NCBI GenBank assembly: GCA_049999805.1
Contig: JBNGIO010005638.1
Span: forward strand, 1-27,863
Direction: 5' to 3'
DNA from: Folioceros fuciformis
Taxonomy: Eukaryota > Anthocerotophyta > Anthocerotopsida > Anthocerotales
Length of the DNA: 27,863 nt
Below are positions 19,701 to 27,863 of the stretch, in pieces. The translations under genes were made by a program, and so were the position numbers. Within the stretch, counting starts at the first letter, position 1. Each line of letters opens with the position of its first letter. The notes below the pieces were generated by a model. That model saw only the letters and a list, made by a program, of their open reading frames with translations. It was not told the DNA's origin and did no database searches.

Positions 19701-21408
19701 CACGGACTTATGTAATTAGGACAGATTATGATGCTATAGAGCGATTAGAAAAGTATAACACTAAGAGGATTAAAGAAGTACCTGCATAGTTCTCATGTCA
19801 AATCTTCCTAGAAACAAAGTCACTGAAACCACTAAATCAAAAGTAGTTTTGAGCAGGTCTGCGGACGTCCTTGAGTTCGCACATGCAAAACAAGTATAAG
19901 ATGAGATTTCCTTTCCATAAACCTGTTCTATACTAATGGTAGATTATGGGTGTTATGAAGAAAGATTAACATACCCAGAATACCAAGGTACCATATCCAA
20001 GAAGTTTGGCCTTGTACAACTGATCAAAACTTCATCGTCTTCATGTACAAAGAGAGGATGAGTAAGTTCCCACCTGCTCCAGGTCTAAATACCCTTCAGT
20101 CAGATTATATTGATCAAGGTTGTTCTTGATTAGAGATGTTCTATCTCATAGTATTGGTTAGGGAGTCTTTTATTTACTTACCCACTTGAATACTCCACAA
20201 AGGAATTGGCAAGGTGTAAGCCGATCAAAGTTGCCCACAATGAGTACACCGGAGAGATGTTATCAGATCGTCCCACATTGTTATCAATGCGCACTTTCTA
20301 CAAGATGTTGAAACAATCAACAAGGATTAAAAAGGAATGGCAAAGAGTCCAACAATATGCACTACTAAAACCTACATCTCCTCATGAAAGACTTGCAATT
20401 CATGCATCCGCTATATGCATTTGCTTGTAGAATCATTGTAAGACAAGATACCTCCAGAAAGCTCACAGACCTCTCCATAAAGCACCCATTTTGAAAACAA
20501 TGGATAGTCTCTAGCTGATCCTACTGGCCCTAGCCAATGTAAGCATACTCTTTCCTTGACTTCATGAACATGGGGCCAAGTAGTTTGGAAAGTGGACGAA
20601 TTCAATTGCCATAGGTTCTTAAATATATCCATTGTGAGCCATTGATCAACAGATTCTTTTAGTTTTGGAGCCGAGCGGTTGCCACAATGACTGTAGAAGA
20701 CACAACATGCTACACTAATTACCTGCAATTCTCATGACCAAAGAAAGTCAATACAACTTCATTGGAAGAGAAGCTTGCAACATTTGGATATCGAGGGAGG
20801 GAGGGAAGGAAGGAAGTGTGGATTGATCCTCACTTACCATGCAATTTTGGCATATTGCATACCATTCAGGAAGGCTTCCCCTTTGAATAGGAGTTAGAGT
20901 TAGGTATAAAAATGATACAAAAATGAGATGGAAGAGAATAATAACAAGCATGGACGATAGAAAAAGTGTGAAGAATAGTGGGAGGTTCATTCTAATGTCC
21001 ATCCCCATGGATTGGAAACTGGGCAGATGTTGAACTGCGGCTATGAAAAGCCATGCTATGTACCTGAAGAACATAATTTGCTTTCTTAGAATGAATTATG
21101 AGTGAGCATTATTTAAAATTCCAACAAGATTAATTTGAACAAAAGATTCACCATCTGCTGAAGCTAGTGTAGCTTGGTTTAATAGTCTTTCCCCAAAACG
21201 GAGATGAGAAGAAGTAGAAGAAAATAAATAGACATGCATATATGGACCACCATTTAATATTGGTGTCCAACTTGTACAAAAGGTTCTCCAAATTGTCAGT
21301 AGAAATGAAGAAAATACAGGCTCCTAATATAATGAAAATAGCATGTCGAGAATGGTCATGAGGATATGGATAAGATGCTGACATTCTTGGTCCTAATATC
21401 TTGGCCAT
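16720..21408 (-). CDS. Plant membrane-anchored calcineurin-like metallophosphoesterase
   Basis: A large plant protein of unknown substrate with a dimetal phosphoesterase domain between membrane segments. Minus-strand exons: 21408-21152, 21063-20838, 20722-20471, 20297-20182, 20073-19975, 19869-19782, 19676-19444, 19355-19171, 19068-18869, 18696-18364, 18220-18119, 18026-17729, 17606-17458, 17329-17045, 16893-16720. This gives 998 residues, about the family's length (~1000). N-terminal membrane segments include ISTDNLENLLYKLDTNIKWW and IYACLFIFFYFFSSPF. Metal-site motifs are all present: DTGDG (379-383), GGDLAYP (420-426), GNHD (483-486), THEPNW (563-568) and AGDLHHF (599-605). C-terminal membrane helices follow (GGIIYFLLVFSMLP, AAITLMLLLELGIETC, VFSTPVVSFIFGSYLY), then VPKEWILDPFW and VRIIDYFVI before the stop. 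The exon 3/4 junction is ambiguous: 20452 joined to 20293 is equally in frame. Codons are markedly AT-rich compared with the genes to the left. Confidence 0.94.
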
Positions 21409-22213
21409 TTCGAGTTGATTATAATTCTTATCAAGCTAAGTAGTCAAATTTAATGAAAAATATGCAGGAGCATACAACTTAATCTGCTTGCAATTTGTGA
21501 TTCATTTCCATGAATGCCTTAATTCATGGAAAAGTTAAAAAGATTCTTTTATTGCATCTTCTGTTTTCTTCATTAGTTCTTGCATCAGCCAATAAGTGAT
21601 GTGCAATGTATTTGGCCAAGTAGGCCTGGAATATTGGAAAATTTAAACATGTTGTAAACTTATTCCCGACCATAAGAATGGGTTACTATCTTTTTAAAGA
21701 TTTTGTGCCCCATAAAAAGAAAGGGCAAAGAGTATGAGTTAGTTTGGTTGCTGCACAGGAGGCTCATAGTACGAGGGCTTCTTTCATGCCAGTTAAGTAT
21801 AGTTTAATCTCTGGTTTAGTTTTGTTAGGATAGACTATAGGTATAAGGCTTAAACATTAGGTGTGCTTGCGTGGTTAAAGATGCTTGTTGATAGAAAAAA
21901 CATGTACAATAGTACTGCATGCAAATAAAGCAAACAAATCGGAACAACTTGGAACTAACTTGGAATTGGACAATAAGGAGCCCGCCCGTTTTCTTGGAAA
22001 TGAGCAGTTTGATAACACCCATATTTTTGTCATTGTACCCATTGAAGCAAAGACTGTACTTGTCCCTTTGATTATGTACCTACTATGTGTTGTACTTGAA
22101 ACAGAGGAAGAAACAAATGTATTGTACTTGGAGGCACCAACTGCCAACATGAACTCCATCTTTGTTGGAAGTACATGAACTTGTCCCCTTGTGTTGTTGC
22201 TGGAAGTATCCTA
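21409..22213. other. AT-rich region upstream of the phosphoesterase gene
   Basis: The promoter and 5' UTR of the phosphoesterase should lie at its left end. A 97-codon plus frame at 21885-22178 resembles no family and I do not call it. Nothing else is recognisable. Confidence 0.5.
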
Positions 22214-22897
22214 GCAAGCATTTTGTGATGCTGGCTTTATGTGGTGTTTGTTTGTTGTGGTCTTAATGAAGCAGTGTACTTGACACAAAGTCTTTAAAGA
22301 GACGAAGATAGAGACATCTTGGATTGGATTGAATTGGATTGGATTGTTGACATTTGGGTAGATATGAAGTGCAAGCATTTTGTGATGTAGGCTTCATGTG
22401 GTGTTTGTTTGTTGTGGTCTTAATGAAGTAGTGTAGTTGACACAAAGTCTTTAAAGAGACTAAGATAGAGACATTTTGGGTTGGATTGTTGACATTTGGG
22501 TAGACATGAAGTGCAAGCATTTTGTGATGTGGGCTTTATGTAGTGTTGGTTTGTTGTGTTCTTAATGAAGTAGTGTACTTGACACAAAGTCTTTAAAGAG
22601 ACAAAGATAAAGACATCTTGGATTGGATTGTTGATTGTCCCCTTTGGTTGGACATAGAGTGCAAGCATTTTGTGATGTGGGCTTTACATGGTGTTTATTT
22701 GCTATGCTCTTAAATGAAGTAGTGTACTTGACACAAAGTCTTTAAAGAGACAAAGATAAAGACATCTTGGATTTGATTGTTGACTGTCCCCTTTGGTTGG
22801 ACATAAAGTGCAAGAATTTTGTGATGTGGGCTTTACATGATGTTTATTTGCTACGCTCTTAAATGAAGCAGTGTACTGGACACATAAAGTGCACTGC
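22214..22897 (+). repeat. ~148-bp tandem repeat array, about 4.6 copies
   Basis: Copies start with GCAAGCATTTTGTGATGTGG at 22214, 22371, 22513, 22661 and 22810, i.e. spacings of 157, 142, 148 and 149 bp. Each contains a GTGTACTTGACACAAAGTCT block followed by TTAAAGAGAC and a variable TTGGATTGGATTG stretch. The last copy stops near 22897. The length variation comes mainly from the ATTGG microsatellite-like part. The period is not a multiple of three, so the minus-strand open frames here are by-products. Confidence 0.92.
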
Positions 22898-25800
22898 CAA
22901 CATTTAGTTACCAACAAGTATGTACATACCTAGTGATGTGGATATGTAACACAGCGTGTGTCCTTACAACCCAGCTCCTCATTGTACTAGGATGAAGAAA
23001 TGCTTAAGACAAGCTCTTGACAAGGATGGTGTAGTTGAGTTAGAATGCTCCTTTTTGTACTTTTACACAAATTTAAGACAATCTCTTGGGAAGGACGTTG
23101 TGGTAGTGTAGGACAAGGTTTGGTTTATGACAGGAGAGGATGTACTTCTTTTTGTGCTGCTTCCATGACCTTGTATTGTGCACCTTGCACTTTGCACTCA
23201 TTGGTTGGTTTGTTATTTGTACCCAATATATGGTTACAGGAGGCAGTAGCAATAGACTTAGTAATGCTGGGCAGTTCTATGAATACCCACAAGTCACAAT
23301 CAAAGTAGGTACTTCCAAATAATCTAGCACTTTGATTTTGGAGTGTTCCTTTTGTGTACGAGTTGAAGGACAAGACATGTGGAGTCCTTGGTGCAGCAGG
23401 TGCAGGTGCAAGTGCAACATGTTTTCTTGTTTTGCTAAGTTTTTAAGATATATTATTATTTTTTACTATCTAATAAAAGAATATATAAAGAAAATTAAAA
23501 GAGAAAGCAAACAAGATTGGAGCAGCAAAAGCAAAAAAATATCTGAATGGGTTTGGTGAGCTCGGATTGGATTGGATGCCCAAAAAATATGCATGCAAAG
23601 TCAACGGGTGCAGTACCCAACAGTACACCCACCTCAAGATTCATTTTTTTTTGGTTGAGGGATGGAAGGAACATACACCCATATATCTATACATATATAT
23701 ATATATATTTACATATATTGATCCATACATACAGATATACATGCATGCATCCATATGCAGTTATTATATTTTGTTGGTGCAGCCTACTTTTGGTTGGGCA
23801 GAGTTTTAGAGGCGGAGGGCAGGTATGTACAGTATAGTACTGTAGTGTAGTGTTTGATGGTATGTATGGGGGGAAAAAGGATGAGCAGAAGGCGACGGGG
23901 CGTGAGGCAAGGCAAGGCAGGGCAAGGGACGGTGTAGTGCGTGCCGGAGGCAAGTGGTGAGACGTCGCTGTGGAGCAGCATATGTGAATCGTGACGCACG
24001 CGTGCGCTGCCTGCCACCTCCATCTGGACCGCCTGTTTTGGGAAACTGGGGGCCCACCGCCTCCGCCTCCGCAGGCTCCGGTCCTGGTTCGCGTCGTGCA
24101 GCAGCAGCAAGCAGCAGCAGCAGCAGCAGACACTCCGAGAGAGAGGAAGAGAGAGAGAGCGATAGAGAGAGAGCAGGGCTTGCTAGCTCTTCAAGGTTGT
24201 GCAGTCAGTGTGCACAACAACAACAACAACAAGAACAAACACACACTGAAGGTGGAGGTGGAGGTGGAGGTAGAGAGCTGGAGAGCTGGAGAGTATGTGG
24301 ATGCCACTTGGCACCGTGTTGCCGCCGCACTCGGCGCCTCCGCCCGTCCCACCCGCTTTTCGAAACGGAACGGGAAACGGGGAGTGGAGAACGGACAAAC
24401 CAGTTTGCGCCTTTTTATGACGGACGCCTCTTCTCTCACCGCCATTGGGGCGGGGATCGGGGATCGGGGATCGGGGATCGGGTTCGGGTTCGGGTTCGGG
24501 ACGCCCGCGATCACCACGCTTTACAAGACAAGACAAGACAAGACACGACAAGACAAACGTCTTTAAAGCCAAGACAAGAAGAACGTGGAAGGAATGTTGT
24601 TAACAGCATTTTACACTCTCGCTGGGAAACTCTTGCAATCACATCACCGCCTTACCATAGCATAGCATACCATGGCACATCGCATAGCATTCGCAAGTAG
24701 GAGCATGAACGAGTTAGCTGCTCTGCTCTTCGGAATTGGTGTTCTTTTTCTATGATTATATTTTTTATTCATTTATATGAAATATTTTTCATAATATATA
24801 AGCAATATATTTATTTCATAAAAAAATAATAATAAAAAATAATTCATAAAATAATACTCATATCTGTAAAATATCTGGAACAAAAAACAGTTGATAGTAT
24901 GAGAATTGTGCTGGCATCTGTACATGTATGTTGTTTATATATAGAACATGAGGGAAGGAAGGGAAGTGGTTGTTGGGGAAGTTGGAAAGGACAAATGAAG
25001 AGAGAAAATTATAAGAGGAAAGTAGAGTAGAGGAGAGGAGAGGAGACCATAGCAGAGGAGAGCATAGCAGAGCAGGCACGACATAGATTCTGGAAGTCTA
25101 GTTACATTGAATGGGAGTGGATTAGGCGTGACTTGCATCCCAGCAATGTGGAGCCCATAGATTGGAGGGCTTAATTGTAGCATGACCAACCACGGGAAGC
25201 AAAAGACAGAAACAAAGGAGAAAAACAAGCAAAGGATGACATTCGATGAAATGAGATAGAGGCCCAATCCAATCCAACCCAACCCAACCCAACCCAACCC
25301 AATATGCATGCACGCACACAGGCACGGGCAGGGCCAGAGGCGGGGGCGCGGGAGGGGGACACTCAAGGCATGCAGGCATGCACGCAGGCAGCAGGAGCCT
25401 CCCAGGCCCGGTGGGGAGGGACTTGGGTGATGATTGCCTTTTGGGCCAATGGCGGTAGAGCAAGATCAAGTTCCAAAATTAGTGCTATGCTCCCGGTCTG
25501 CTCAAGCTCAGCTATGTCTGATTCCGGCCTGGCCTGGCCTGGCTTGGCCGGGTGACTGACCGCTGTCATGACTCTTGTCTCCTGCCCTTGTGCAGGTGAT
25601 GAATCGAATTGAGTGGGTGGGTTGGTTACAACTGGATCATCCATTGCATTGCATTGTTGGTTTTTTTGTCGTGGCCGAGGGGGGAAGACGACTGCTCAGT
25701 TCGTTTGCTCTCATCACCACCCACATGGAGAGAGAGGTTGGTGCACCGGGTGTTCGGAACAGACGTGCATGCTACTGCTGTTACTTCTCCGCATTCTTAC

Positions 25801-26268
25801 TATTTCTAGTCTACTCATGGCTGCGCTGCGTGCGTTGGGATATATCAAGCAGGTGAGGCGAGGTGAGGTGAGTAAAAGGAGTGGAGGAGTCGGTTGGGGC
25901 TGTGCTGTGTATAGCCGGCTTCCTTCGTCGTATGTTGAATGGGCTGGCCCGAGGCCGGATGGGCAAAAGAAAACGCAAGGGACGTGGTCATGAGAGCAAT
26001 GGGAGCTGGGGCTGCCGCTGGCTCTGCCGCTGGGGCTGGGGCTGGGGCTGGCCTTGGGACCCACCGTGGGAATGGGCTGTGGCTCCCCGCTGCCGGCGTC
26101 CGCCTCACAGCTCCTTCTTCCACCACGGATGGGAGCCTTTTCCAGTGTGCGGGCCTTGCCTCGGGTTGCCATGCCATAAGTTCCCGCGGTTAACTGCGGA
26201 CCAAAATGGCAGATGTGGCCAAGAAGGATAGATAGTAAGAGCCGTTAAGGCCCAGTCCGTGTGCCGCC
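22898..26268. other. Gene-poor region changing from AT-rich to GC-rich microsatellite DNA
   Basis: 22.9-23.85 kb is unique AT-rich sequence with an AT/TACA microsatellite at about 23690-23755. From about 23.88 kb it becomes GC-rich with many simple repeats: AGC near 24103-24128, GA near 24131-24172, AAC near 24217-24232, GGTGGA near 24249-24272, GGATC/GGTTC at 24447-24500, AAGAC near 24523-24555, CCAAC near 25267-25302, CTGGC near 25528-25545 and GGGGCT near 26031-26058. Between about 24745 and 24870 it is AT-rich again. Many frames are open because of these repeats, but none resembles a protein family. Confidence 0.5.
24447..24500 (+). repeat. G-rich repeat with G-quadruplex potential
   Basis: GGGG runs alternate with C or ATC spacers and pass into GGGTTC units, giving more than eight closely spaced G runs of three or four. 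This meets the usual G3+N1-7 pattern for a quadruplex on the plus strand. Confidence 0.7.
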
Positions 26269-26448
26269 ATGGGTGCAGTTGCGCTGCTTAGCAGCAACAC
26301 CTGCACACCACCCTGCCCTTTCTCCCTACCAACGTGTAAGCTACAGGCCTTCTGCCCTATTTCGTCCAAGCTTTCTCCTCCCGCTCCTCTCTTGCTCGCC
26401 CGCTCCCTTTCCCTCCGTCTTTCTCCATCGCCACCCTGCGCCGCCCAA
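26269..26448 (+). CDS. Possible first exon encoding a transit-peptide-like leader
   Basis: An ATG in a strong context (gccgccATGG) opens a frame of 60 codons up to a good donor (CAA|gtatgt at 26449). The translation, beginning MGAVALLSSNTCTPPCPFSL, is rich in Ser, Leu, Pro and Ala, has Arg/Lys and no Asp or Glu, as expected of a plastid transit peptide. It ends in phase 0, as would be needed to join the frame containing 27279. However, the DNA here is pyrimidine-rich and could give such a composition by chance, and no second exon with recognisable homology confirms it. Confidence 0.25.
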
Positions 26449-27278
26449 GTATGTTGGCTCGTACTTGCACTTCTGTGCTGTGCTGTGCTGCGCTGTCTCG
26501 TAGTTGCAGTGCTGTGGTGTCTCCAGTCGGCTCTGGTCTAGTCTGCAGTGGAGTCGTGTCTCTAGTCGCGTCCGGATGGTGTCTGCAGTCGGGTCTCTAG
26601 TCGTCAAGAAGGACGCATGACAGCAGGATGGGCCGGACCCATGACACCAGGATGGCCTGGATGGGCTGGACCTGTGATTGCTCCAGTCCTCCTTCCCTAG
26701 AGAACTGCGCGGTCCACAAGAGGAGCACCACCCTTCTCTCTCATGGGCGTTGCAACCTCCACCGCAGCTGCTCTTGGACTGGTTACCTCGGCAGGTACGT
26801 AGCTAGTACCAGTACCTTACTGCTGCCTGCACGCCACAGTCGGCAGTTCCTGAGTTTGCGGGAGAAAAGGTAGAACGGGACGGAGGGGAGAAGAGGAGAC
26901 GAGACGAGGCGAGACTAGAGGCGAGGCGAGCAGACGAAAGGAGAGGAGACAACAGCAGCAACAGGAGAGGGGGCTGCACCACTGCACAGTGACACAGTAC
27001 ACCGACTGCAGGGTTGCAGTGTGCACAGTGCACGGCTGCTGCAGCAGGCTGTGATCTGGCCTGAGAGAGAGGGGTTTGGTCTGAGTCTGGTACCGGTGAC
27101 TGTGTGGTCCGACCCCGGGCGGTGAGGGTGCCTGGCTTCTGGTCGGTGGGCTGGGCCTGGCCTGGGCCTGGCCGGGCCTGGTCTGCTCTGGTCTGGAGCC
27201 CGCAACACCAGGAGTCGGACCAGCACCAGCAGCGGCAGCACCAGCCTTTGCATGCCTGCATTGGGCCAAGCCCAAACA
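26449..27278. other. GC-rich low-complexity stretch left of the right-edge frame
   Basis: It holds CTGTG and GTCTCTAGTCG-like short repeats near 26470-26600, a purine-rich GAGGCGAGA tract near 26875-26960 and GGCCTGGGCCTGG repeats near 27150-27185. It could be an intron or 5' region of the right-edge gene. No recognisable exon seen. Confidence 0.45.
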
Positions 27279-27769
27279 ATGTCTTCTTCCTGGCCCCCCC
27301 CCCAACGCAGCAGCAAGAGGCTCCAGGAGAGAGCCGAGCGCCGGGCCCAGGAGCCGCAGCAGGCCCAGGCCCAGGCAGCTATCCAGAGGTCCTTGCGGGC
27401 GCTCCCCCCTTGGGGAGACATGGGCCTCCGCGCGCTGCCCAAATGGGGTAGAACTCGCGCGCGCAGCGCCAGGAGGAGCATCAACAACAGCAGCAGCAGC
27501 AACGGCGAAGGCGGCTTGGGGAAGGACATCAACAGCAGCAGCAGCCACAGCTTTTTTTTTTTTTTTTTTGACATCCACAGCAGCAGAAGCCACAGCGAAG
27601 GCCGCTTGAGGAAGGACATCAGCAGCAGCAGCAGCAGCAGCGACAGCGACCGCGAACGCGGCTTGGGGAAGGACATCAACAGCACCAGCAGCGACAGCCA
27701 AGGCGGCTTGAGGAAGGATATCAACAGCAGTAGCAGCAACACCAACAGCGGCTTGGGAAAGGACATCAA

Positions 27770-27800
<31 letters not shown>

Positions 27801-27863
27801 GAAGGCGGCTTGGGGAAGGACATCAACAGCAGTAACAGCAACAGCGAAGGCAGCTTGGGGAAG
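27279..27863 (+). CDS. Unrecognised repeat-containing protein, open at the right edge
   Basis: From the ATG at 27279 this frame is open for 195 codons to the window end. The same frame is also open for some distance upstream, so 27279 may lie inside an exon. The first 80 residues are Arg/Gln/Ala-rich (KRLQERAERRAQEPQQAQAQ, then IQRSLRALPPWGDMGLRALP). Then come seven copies of a motif like GGLGKDINSSS separated by Ser/Asn runs, starting at 27513, 27603, 27660, 27705, 27750, 27807 and 27852. All spacings (90, 57, 45, 45, 57, 45) are multiples of three. A run of 18 T at 27552-27569 reads as six Phe and keeps the frame. I do not recognise the protein. Low-complexity DNA also leaves minus-strand frames open, so coding status is uncertain. 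Confidence 0.38.
27507..27863 (+). repeat. CAGCAG-rich tandem repeat with GGCTTGGGGAAGGACATCAA core
   Basis: Seven copies of the core GGCTTGGGGAAGGACATCAA, with small changes, are separated by AGC/AAC runs. The array also contains an 18-base T run at 27552-27569 and continues past the window end. Confidence 0.9.

Noticed and set aside
22263-22917. Minus-strand open frames with repeated peptide similarity
   Set aside because: They arise from the ~148-bp tandem array, whose period is not a multiple of three, so the apparent peptide repeats shift frame.
23954-24700. Overlapping plus-strand open frames of 248 and 191 codons
   Set aside because: They run through AGC, GA, AAC, GGTGGA, GGATC and AAGAC microsatellites, which leave many frames open; translations are simple repeats.
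25262-25302. CCAAC/CCAAT repeat as a possible telomere-like sequence
   Set aside because: The opposite strand reads TTGGG units, not the plant TTTAGGG; it is a simple pentanucleotide repeat.
26817-27841. Minus-strand open frames of 294 and 308 codons, Leu/Ala/Val-rich
   Set aside because: They come from CTG/GCT-type repeats read in several frames; poly-Leu and poly-Ala composition without structure. The plus frame fits the repeat spacing better in context.

Overview
This is nuclear DNA of a land plant. All the recognisable genes are plant families: a pectic galactan synthase (GALS, GT92), RING-H2 proteins, a plastid-type uracil phosphoribosyltransferase, ATG1, histone H2B, and a large plant-type membrane metallophosphoesterase. 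Most of them have many introns with GT..AG borders. Most introns are short (about 90-250 bp). A sodium:dicarboxylate symporter (SLC1/DAACS) gene is also present, a family I do not associate with flowering plants. Together these suggest a seed-free plant (bryophyte, lycophyte or fern grade) with compact genes. I cannot name a species.

Layout. 1-538 (-): 5' end of a GALS-like gene, cut by the left edge. 1512-2075 and 2160-2738 (+): two tandem intronless RING-H2 genes. 3072-5422 (-): UPP, 11 exons. 5979-9474 (+): ATG1, 13 exons, head-to-head with UPP. 10731-11138 (+): intronless H2B with a typical plant histone promoter and a hairpin just after the stop that looks like a metazoan/algal histone 3' stem-loop. 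11657-14226 (-): SLC1-type symporter, 11 exons. 16720-21408 (-): metallophosphoesterase with membrane segments, 15 exons, AT-rich. 21409-26268 holds no gene I can support. It contains a ~148-bp tandem array and then, from about 23.9 kb, GC-rich DNA full of microsatellites. At the right edge a plus-strand open frame (27279 to the end) carries in-frame Gly-Leu-Gly-Lys-Asp-Ile repeats and runs off the window. A weak candidate first exon for it lies at 26269.

I joined exons by hand from splice signals, reading phase and remembered family sequences. In UPP, ATG1, SLC1 and the phosphoesterase every listed junction keeps the reading frame. The least certain points are UPP exon 1, the last SLC1 exon and one phosphoesterase junction near 20.3-20.5 kb. 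The genes do not form one pathway. They look like ordinary housekeeping neighbours, and the unusual signals are the H2B 3' hairpin, the symporter's altered binding site, the GTAC cluster before the first RING gene and the repeat that supplies the ATG1 stop codon.
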